Below are positions 56,864 to 64,000 of a stretch of 64,000 nt of DNA, in pieces. Under the pieces are notes generated by a model that ran no database searches, was not told where the DNA came from, and worked only from the letters and a program-made list of their open reading frames with translations. This DNA is from Erinaceus europaeus (Eukaryota; Chordata; Mammalia; Eulipotyphla; Erinaceidae), in NCBI RefSeq assembly GCF_950295315.1, contig NC_080164.1, forward strand, positions 107,345,587 through 107,409,586. Direction: 5' to 3'. The position numbers and the translations under genes are program-made. The first letter of the stretch is position 1. Every line of letters begins with the position of its first letter.

Positions 56864-58175
56864 AGCGGAGGGAGGGGAAGATGGCGAACTGAGAAGCTGC
56901 TAACAGCGTGTTCTCTGATCACTTCTTCTGGAAACGGTAGGATTTTCTGCCTTTAGCAGGCCTGTCAATAAGGGGTGACACCAAAGAGGTGATTATAATT
57001 TAATTTGGGTTAAGAATTAGAGTAAAGGTGACACGGACTAGCGGGGCTCCAGACTTCCCAGGCGGTGGCGGGCAAGGCGAGTGCGCCGGGCATTGTCCTC
57101 CGCCCGGGAAGGCGGCTCCTCCGCTGGTTGCAGAGCACTGCTGGGCGGCGGGCAGAGGACCCGGAGAGAGCACTTTAGCTCGGGGGCTTTCTCTTGGGAG
57201 TCTCCAGGGACCACCGCGACCCTGAGGGCGGATCCAAAGACTTCTTGAGTATAGCTCTCATTGGATCAAAGGACTTGGAGCTAGTTTTCATTTTTGAGAA
57301 ATCCTTTAAAAACGTCTGGAGGGGGGGGTTTCCCGGAAGATGGCGGACTGAGAAGCTGCTAGCCGCTGAGCTACGGACACACCTCGTGGAAACAATAGGA
57401 TTTTCTGCCTTTAGCAGGCCAGCCAATAAGGGGCCATAGCGGTGACACCAAGGAGGTGACTATAACTTAATTTGGGTTAAGAATTAGAGTAGGGGAAAAA
57501 ATTCTTTTTTCTTCTTTTTAATTTTCAAGCATACATCCTTCCCGCCCCCCCCCCCATAAGCAGTCCCTGGGGACCAGCTCCTAGCAGGATACCCCATACC
57601 ACCAAACAGGGTGTTTTTTTTTTTTTAATTCACTGATACACATTTGGGAAGTTCCTTGAACTGCTCCTCAATTACAACTCTTTTTCCTATCGTCTCCATT
57701 TTCTCTCTCTTGTCTCTCTCTCTCTCTCACTCTCTCTCTCTCTTTTTAATCTTGTCATACACTTCTTCTTTCTTCTTTGCCTTTCTGAATTTGTGAATTA
57801 CTTTGGGGAAGAAATCTGACTCAGAGTGGACTCTCTATGTGTGTATCTCTGCTCTAGTTCCCTTTCCCCTCTTGTTACCCCTAGAATATACAGTGGATAG
57901 TAGATTTGCATAACTGTCTCTTCTTGCTATCCTCTCTTTCTCTTCTCTTTCTTCACTGGGATTTGGTTACTATTTTTTCATGGACTGGAGAAATTGTTTG
58001 GCTAACTGGTAACGATTAAACTACTTCAATACTTACTTCAGTTGCTACTGTAATTCAGGAGGTTGGTGAGTGCAATTGTCATAAAGGTATTTAGTACAGT
58101 GTTACTTGTACTCAAGACACAACAACTGAGGAACAACAGAGCATAAAAAAAAGAGAAACACATAAATTTAAAAAA
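56864..58175 (+). promoter_or_regulatory. L1 5'UTR / internal promoter with repeated unit
   Basis: Two related blocks start with a YY1-like core, AAGATGGCG, at 56878-56886 and AAGATGGCGG at 57337-57346. Both continue through GACTGAGAAGCTGCTA-like sequence to GGGTTAAGAATTAGAGTA, ending near 57025 and 57494. The offset is about 459 bases. The part between (57030-57240) is CpG-rich; the part after 57495 is a T/CT-rich tether leading to ORF1. In human L1 a YY1 site near the start positions transcription; applying that here is inference. The layout resembles monomer-type L1 promoters (one full unit plus a partial one). Confidence 0.8.
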
Positions 58176-59090
58176 ATGGGTAGATTAAAAACAAATAAAA
58201 CTGCTACTCCAATGAATGAAGACAAGAGCCCAGAAGAAACTACAAATCAGCCAGAAGTAACCATAGATAAGAAAAGTATGCAAGCAATAATAAACTTATT
58301 AATCACAGAAATGAAAACAACATTGGAGGAAAGGAATGGCAGTATTAGGGAAACAACAGTAGAGACCCCCAAGGAAAATATTGATTACCTTGAGGCAATT
58401 AGAGAACTGAAAGCTGAAATAGCTGTAATGAAGAAAGAAGCTGAGGCAAGGGAAAGCAGACTAACAGAAGCAGAAAACAGAATTAGTCAGACAGAGGATG
58501 TGTTAGAGAAAACTAAGAAAGAGGTGAAAGAGCTTAAAAAGAGATTGAGAGACACTGAAAACAACAACAGAGACATATGGGATGATCTCAAAAGAAGTAA
58601 CATTCGTATAATTGGCCTGCCAGAGGAAGAAAGAGAGGAAGGGGAAGCAACCATTCTAGAGGAAATAATACAAGAAAACTTCCCAGACCTGAATAACAGA
58701 AAGGATATCAAGGTTCAAGAGGCCCAGAGAGTACCAAACAGAATCAACCCAGACCTGAAGACACCAAGACACATCATAGTCACAATGAGAAGAAGTAAGG
58801 ACAAAGAAAGGATCCTAAAGGCTGCAAGAGAGAAACAAAAAGTCACATACAAGGGAAAACCCATAAGATTATCTGCAGACTTCTCCACTCAAACTCTAAA
58901 AGCCAGAAGGGAGTGGCAAGATATCTATCGAGCCCTGAATGAAAAAGGGTTTCAACCAAGGATAATATATCCTGCTAGACTTTCATTCAAGCTAGATGGA
59001 GGGATCAAAACCTTCTTAGACAAACAACAGTTAAAGGAGGCAACCATCACCAAGCCGGCCCTGAAAGAGGTACTAAAAGACCTCTTATAA
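58176..59090 (+). CDS. L1 ORF1 protein, intact (304 aa)
   Basis: Encodes the L1 RNA-binding chaperone that trimerises and coats L1 RNA in cytoplasmic particles. The 304-residue frame is open from ATG to TAA. Residues about 73-130 form a charged heptad-like coiled coil (RELKAEIAVMKKEAEARE). An RRM-like domain follows, with SNIRIIGLPE (141-150) and PRHIIVTM (197-204), the latter after the AQRVPNRINP block. The C-terminal domain has YKGKPIRLSADFS (225-237) and GFQPRIIYPARLSF (258-271). Length is slightly below human ORF1p (338 aa), mostly at the N-terminus. The start sits just after an A-run (AAAAAAATGG). ORF1 is undamaged although ORF2 downstream is broken. The dead copy at 30707-31948 aligns along it. 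Confidence 0.93.
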   Translation: MGRLKTNKTATPMNEDKSPEETTNQPEVTIDKKSMQAIINLLITEMKTTLEERNGSIRETTVETPKENIDYLEAIRELKAEIAVMKKEAEARESRLTEAENRISQTEDVLEKTKKEVKELKKRLRDTENNNRDIWDDLKRSNIRIIGLPEEEREEGEATILEEIIQENFPDLNNRKDIKVQEAQRVPNRINPDLKTPRHIIVTMRRSKDKERILKAAREKQKVTYKGKPIRLSADFSTQTLKARREWQDIYRALNEKGFQPRIIYPARLSFKLDGGIKTFLDKQQLKEATITKPALKEVLKDLL

Positions 59091-59148
59091 ACAAGAACAT
59101 CACTATATTACTTGCAATATATCAGAGTAAACAAATTTTTTAAGAACA

Positions 59149-62100
59149 ATGGCACTACAATACATTAAATTCATAATATCAATAAATGTCAATGGCTTAA
59201 ACTCACCCATCAAAAGGCACAGGGTGGGGGGATGGATCAGAAAACATAACCCAATAATATGCTGCTTGCAAGAATCCCATCTGTCTCAACAAGATAAACA
59301 CAGACTTAAAGTGAAAGGATGGAAAACTATCATACAGGCTAACGGTCCACAAAAAAGGGCAGGAACAGCCATTGTCATCTCAGATACGATAGATTTTAAA
59401 TTAAATAAAGTAATAAAAGATAGGCAAGGACATTACATAATGATTAGAGGATCAATCAACCAAGAAGACTTAACAATCATTAACATCTATGCACCCAACG
59501 AGGGACCATCTAAATACATTAAGCATCTACTGAAAGAATTTCAAAAATACATCAATAGTAATACAATAATAGTGGGAGACATCAATACCCCACTCTCACA
59601 CTTAGACAGATCAACAAAGCAGAGAACCAATAAAGATACAAGATAACTGAATGAAGAGATTGACAGACTAGACCTCTTGGACAATTTCAGACTCCTCCAC
59701 CCCCAAAAACTGGAATACACCTTCTTTTCAAATCCACATAACACATACTCAAGGATAGACCACATGTTAGGCCACAAAGACAGCATCAATAAATTCAAGA
59801 GCATTGAAATCATCCCAAGTATCTTCTCAGACCACAGTGGAGTAAAACTAACGTTTAACAACAAATGGAAAATTATTAAAATAGAATTTGGAAACTAAAC
59901 AACATGCTCCTTAAGAACCACTGGATCAGAGACTCACTCAAACAGGAAATTCAAATGTTCCTGGAAACTAATGAAAATGAAGACACAACCTATCAAAATA
60001 TTTGGGACACAGCTAAAGCAGTACTGAGAGGGAAACTTATAGCCATACAATCACATATTAAACACCAAGAAGAAGCCCAAATGAACGACCTTACTGCACA
60101 CCTCAAGGACTTAGAGGAAGAGGAACAAAGGAACCCTAAACCAACCAGAAGGACAGAAATCACTAAAGTTAGAGCAGAAATAAACAACATAGAAAATAAA
60201 AGAACCATACAAAAGATCAATGAAGCCAAATGTTGGTTCTTTGAAAGATTAAACAAAATTGACAAACCCCTAGCCAGACTCACCAAACAAAAAAGAGAGA
60301 AGACTCAAATTAATAGAATTGTAAACGATACAGGAGATATCACAACTGACACTACAGAAATCCAGAGAATCCTGCTAAACTTCTATAAAGAACTATATGC
60401 CACCAAGCTAGAGAATCTGGAAGAAATGGAACAATTCCTAGAAACCTATGTTCTTCCAAAACTGAACCAAGAAGAACTACAAAATCTAAACGCACCAATC
60501 ACAGACAAAGAAATTGAAACCGTTATTAAGAATCTCTCCAACAACAAAAGTCTTGGACCAGATGGCTTCACAAACGAATTCTACAAAACTTTCAGGAAAC
60601 AGTTAATACCCATACTTCTTAAGCTATTCCATAAGATTGAAGAAACAGGAATACTCCCTTCCACCTTTTATGAAGCCAACATCACCCTGATACCAAAACC
60701 TGATAGGAACAGAACAAAAAAGGAAAACTACAGACCAATATCTCTGATGAACATAGATGCCAAAATATTAAACAAGATCTTGGCCAACCGGATACAGCAA
60801 CACATCAAAAAGATTGTTCATCATGACCAAGTGGGATTCATCCCAGGAATGCAAGGCTGGTTCAACATCCGTAAGTCAATCAATGTCATTCACCACATCA
60901 ATAAAAGCAAAGCCAAAAACCACATGATTATCTCAATAGATGCAGAGAAAGCCTTTGACAAAATCCAACACCCATTCATGCTCAAAACTCTACATAAAAT
61001 GAGAATAGATGGGAAATTCCTCAAGATAGTGGAATCTATATATAGCAAACCTACAGCCAACATCATACTCAATGGACAGAAGCTGAAAGCATTCCCCCTC
61101 AGATCGGGGACTAAACAGGGCTGTCCACTGTCACCGTTACTCTTCAACATAGTATTGGAAGTTCTTGCCATAGCAATCAGGCAAGAGAAAGAAATCAAAG
61201 GGATACAGATTGGAAGGGAAGAAGTCAAGCTCTCACTATTTGCAGATGATATGATAGTATACATAGAAAGACCTAAAGAATCCAGTAGAAAATTACTGGA
61301 AGTTATTAGGCAATATAGCAAGGTATCAGGCTACAAAATCAATGTACAAAAATCAGTGGCATTTCTTTATGCAAACACTAAATCTGAAGAAGAAGACATC
61401 CAGAAATCACTCCCATTTACTGTTTCAGCAAAATCAATCAAATACCTAGGAATAAAGTTGACCAAAGATGTGAAAGACTTATATACCGAAAACTATGAGT
61501 CACTGCTCAAGGAAATAGAAACTGATACCAAGAAATGGAAAGATATCCCATGCTCATGGATTGGAAGAATAAATATCATCAAAATGAATATTCTCCCCAG
61601 AGCCATATACAAATTTAATGCAATACCCATCAAAGTTCCACCAAGCTTCTTTAAGAGAATAGAACAAACACTACAATCACTTATCTGGAACCTGAAAACA
61701 CCTAGAATTGCCAAAACCATCTTAAGGAAAAGAAACAGAAATGGAGGCATCACACTCCCAGACCTTAAACTATATGATAAACCATCATCATCAAAACAGC
61801 ATGGTACTGGAACAAAAATAGGCACACAGACCAGTGGAACAGAATTGAAAGCCCAGAAGTAAATCCCAACACCTATGGGCATCTAATCTTTGATAAGGGG
61901 GCCCAAAGGATTAAATGGAAAAAGGAGGCTCTCTTCAATAAATGGTGCTGGGAAAACTGGGTTGAAACATGCAGAAGAATGAAATTGAACCACTTTATCT
62001 CACCAGAAACAAAAATCAACTCCAAATAGATCAAAGACCGAGATGTCAGACCAGAAACAATCAAATACTTAGAGGAAAACATTGGTAAAACACTTTCCCA

Positions 62101-62971
62101 CATACACCTCAAGGACATCTTTGATGAATCAAACCCAATTGCAAGGAAGACTAAAGCAGAAACAAACCAATGGGACTACATCAAATTGAAAAGTTTCTGC
62201 ACATCCAAAGAAACTATTAAACAAACAGAGATTCCCCTCACAGAATGGGAGAAGATCTTCACATGCCAGACATCAGACAAGAAACTAATCACTAAAATAT
62301 ATAAAGAGCTCAGCAAACTTAGCACCAAAAAAGCAAATGACCCCATCCACAAATGGACAGAGGATATGAACAAAACATTCACCACAGAGAGATCCAAAAG
62401 GCTAACAAACATATGAAAAACTGCTCTAGGTCACTGATTGTCAGAGAAATGCAAATTAAGACAACACTAAGATACCACCTCACTCCTGTAAGAATGGCAT
62501 ACATCAAAAAGGACAGCAGCAACAAATGCTGGAGAGGTTGTGGGGACAGAGGAACCCTTTTACATTGCTGGTGGGAATGTAAATTGGTACAGCCTCTGTG
62601 GAGAGCAGTCTGAAAAACTCTCAGAAGGCTAGATAGACATGGACCTTCCATATGACCCAGTAATTCCTCTCCTGGAGTTATACCCCAAGGACTCCATAAC
62701 ACCCAACCAAAAAGAGGTGTGTACTCCTATGTTCATAGCAGCACAATTCATAATAGCTAAAACCTGGAAGCAACCCAGGTGCCCAACACCAGATGAGTGG
62801 CTGAGAAAGCTGTGGTATATATACACAATGGAATACTATGCAGCTATCAAGAACAATGAACCCACCTTCTCTGACCCATCTTGGACAGAACTAGAAGGAA
62901 TTATGTTAAGTGAACTAAGTCAGAAAGATAAAGATGAGTATGGGATGATCCCACTCATCAACAGAAGCTGA
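59149..62971 (+). pseudogene. L1 ORF2 (endonuclease-reverse transcriptase), broken
   Basis: ORF2 starts 58 bases after ORF1. The endonuclease part shows SINVNGLNSP, CLQESHL, NIYAPNEG, VGDIN and, past a stop, SDH (59827-59835). The reverse transcriptase lies in the 652-aa segment 59904-61862, with motifs [57 protein letters not shown] and catalytic FADD at 61239-61250. The Cys-rich tail ([14 protein letters not shown]) is near 62540. Lesions I can see: TAA at 59644; a frameshift near 59887 (probably one T lost); a one-base loss near 61781; TAG at 62027; a one-base loss near 62388; TGA at 62611; an indel near 62635. The normal TGA ends at 62971. No full ORF2 protein can be made. Confidence 0.93.
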
Positions 62972-64000
62972 CTAAGAAGATCTGAAAGAGAAACTAAACG
63001 CAGGACCTGATCAAATTGTAAGTAGGGCACCAAAGTAAAAACCCAGTGGTGAGGGGTAGACATGCAGCTTCCTGGGCCAGTGGGGGGTGGGAGTGGGAGG
63101 GAGGGATGGATCACAGTCCTTTGGTGGCGGGAATGGTGTTTATATATACTCCTAGCAAAATGTAGACATATAAATCAGTAGTTAATTAATATGAGAGGGG
63201 GGAAATCAATTGTATGTCTCAAAGTTTCTCAAAAGACAAACTGAATCTTTTTAATATATAGGCTATGTATTTGATAGACGGACTCTCTCAAAAGCCTAGA
63301 CCAAGTAGATTAGAAGCATCCAATAGCACAGCTATATACAAGATACTGGATACTGTACAGCAAACCATAACAAAGGGACTTTTCATAGTTAACCCAATTA
63401 ACAAATAATGTGATGATAATATTAACTATCGATTGTCTTTTTGAACCCTAAGACAGCAGGAACCTCACATCTCCACTATAGAGCCCCTACTTCCCCCAGT
63501 CCTGGAACCCTTGGATAGGGCCCACTTTCCCGTATGCATCTCCCAATCCAAACCAAATAATATTGCATCCGCCGATCACAACCTAACCAACGCAACGATT
63601 GCCACCTCAACATGCTTCACCTCAGACTGTATCCAGAGACTTCACGTGTGGAATGACAACCTTCAGCTTCATTACTCGGGTGAAACCTTTCCTTTTATAG
63701 TACACTCTAATTTCATCTCAGGTAGTTCACTTTCTAACGAAGTCCCATAACCTAGATATACACCAGTTTCTGTGAGAGAGAGCTTATGTGCACACGTATC
63801 CATAAACTACTGCAAAATATATACCTGAAAGCAGAAGTACACTAGAGTTTGCAGTGAGTACCTCCCTAACACTTCCTCTCCACTATTCCAAGCTTGGGAT
63901 CCATGATTGCTCAACAAATTGTTTGGCTTCATACGTTAACTCTCTTTTCAATCACCAGGTTCCAGATGCCACCAGGATGCTGGCCAGGCTTCCCTGGATT
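62972..64000 (+). other. L1 3'UTR, incomplete at window edge
   Basis: Non-coding sequence after ORF2. It has a G-rich block (GGGGGGTGGGAGTGGGAGGG, near 63084-63103), then A/T-rich and C-rich stretches, ending inside the conserved type A 3'UTR (GTTAACTCTCTTTTCA near 63936). The same segment recurs at 5737-6700, 34208-34862 and 45248-45701. Confidence 0.88.

Larger units (their letters stand above)
56864..64000 (+). mobile_element. Near-complete LINE-1 (type A), 3' end beyond window
   Basis: This is the most complete autonomous retrotransposon here. In order it has a CpG-rich 5'UTR (56864-58175), intact ORF1 (58176-59090), a short inter-ORF spacer, a broken ORF2 (59149-62971) and a 3'UTR that is still running at 64000. 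The last 140 bases match the direct part of the 5'-inverted L1 at 45248-45701, so a type A tail is expected about 300-400 bases past the edge. The 5' boundary follows an A-run (AATTAAAAAAAAAAAA), a plausible target for L1 endonuclease; the matching duplication would lie outside. ORF2 lesions make the copy non-autonomous. Confidence 0.95.

Noticed and set aside
57030..57240. CpG island of a host gene promoter
   Set aside because: It lies in the L1 5'UTR directly upstream of L1 ORF1.

Overview
The window looks like nuclear DNA of a placental mammal, most probably a hedgehog (Erinaceus or a close relative). The clue is the dominant SINE: a tRNA-headed element of about 290 bp with the internal block CTGCAGGGGAGTCGCTTCAC and an AATAAA-containing A-rich tail, which I recognise as hedgehog-type (ERI-like). 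The species call is inference. I find no host protein-coding exon, rRNA or true tRNA gene. This is intergenic or intronic DNA made mostly of retrotransposons: about 65 SINE copies, more than 20 LINE-1 (L1) pieces, microsatellites, one possible solo LTR, and short unique islands.

Names used here. SINE 'long' = ~290 bp with an ACAACAAGGGCAACAAAAGG tail. 'Short' = ~220 bp ending CTATCCAATAAATAAA. 'T3' = either head plus an extra 3' block ending near ATAACCCTGGAGGC. 'T4' = head like AGATAGCATAATGGTTATGC with CACCACCATAAGC. 'T5' = head like GATAGCTCACCTGGTAGAG. L1 'type A' 3' ends finish in TTTCCTTTTTATAAATAAAA or older variants. L1 'type B' 3' ends finish near CCATTAATCCCCCAATAAA.

Layout: 0-5.7 kb is a SINE-rich stretch with a tail-to-tail SINE pair and a three-element SINE nest. 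5.7-9.4 kb holds two L1 3'UTR bodies and a candidate LTR. 9.4-11.5 kb is an old minus-strand L1 ORF2. 11.5-22.8 kb mixes SINEs, L1 3' ends and unique islands. 22.9-27.0 kb is a 4-kb minus-strand type B L1. 27.5-29.3 kb is the longest unique stretch. 29.9-35.2 kb is a damaged plus-strand L1 carrying a SINE and type A 3' ends. 35.5-46.7 kb is SINE-rich and contains a 5'-inverted L1 with a clear target-site duplication. 46.7-51.2 kb is an old minus-strand L1 split by a younger one. 56.9-64.0 kb is a nearly complete plus-strand L1: a CpG-rich 5'UTR with a repeated promoter unit, an intact ORF1, an ORF2 broken by at least seven lesions, and a 3'UTR running off the window.

No novel gene system is visible. 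The parts worth a second look are structural: the repeated L1 promoter unit with YY1-like cores, the twin-priming product, stacked and nested insertions with readable target-site duplications, and several perfect hairpins inside dead repeats that look like templated (quasi-palindrome) mutations.
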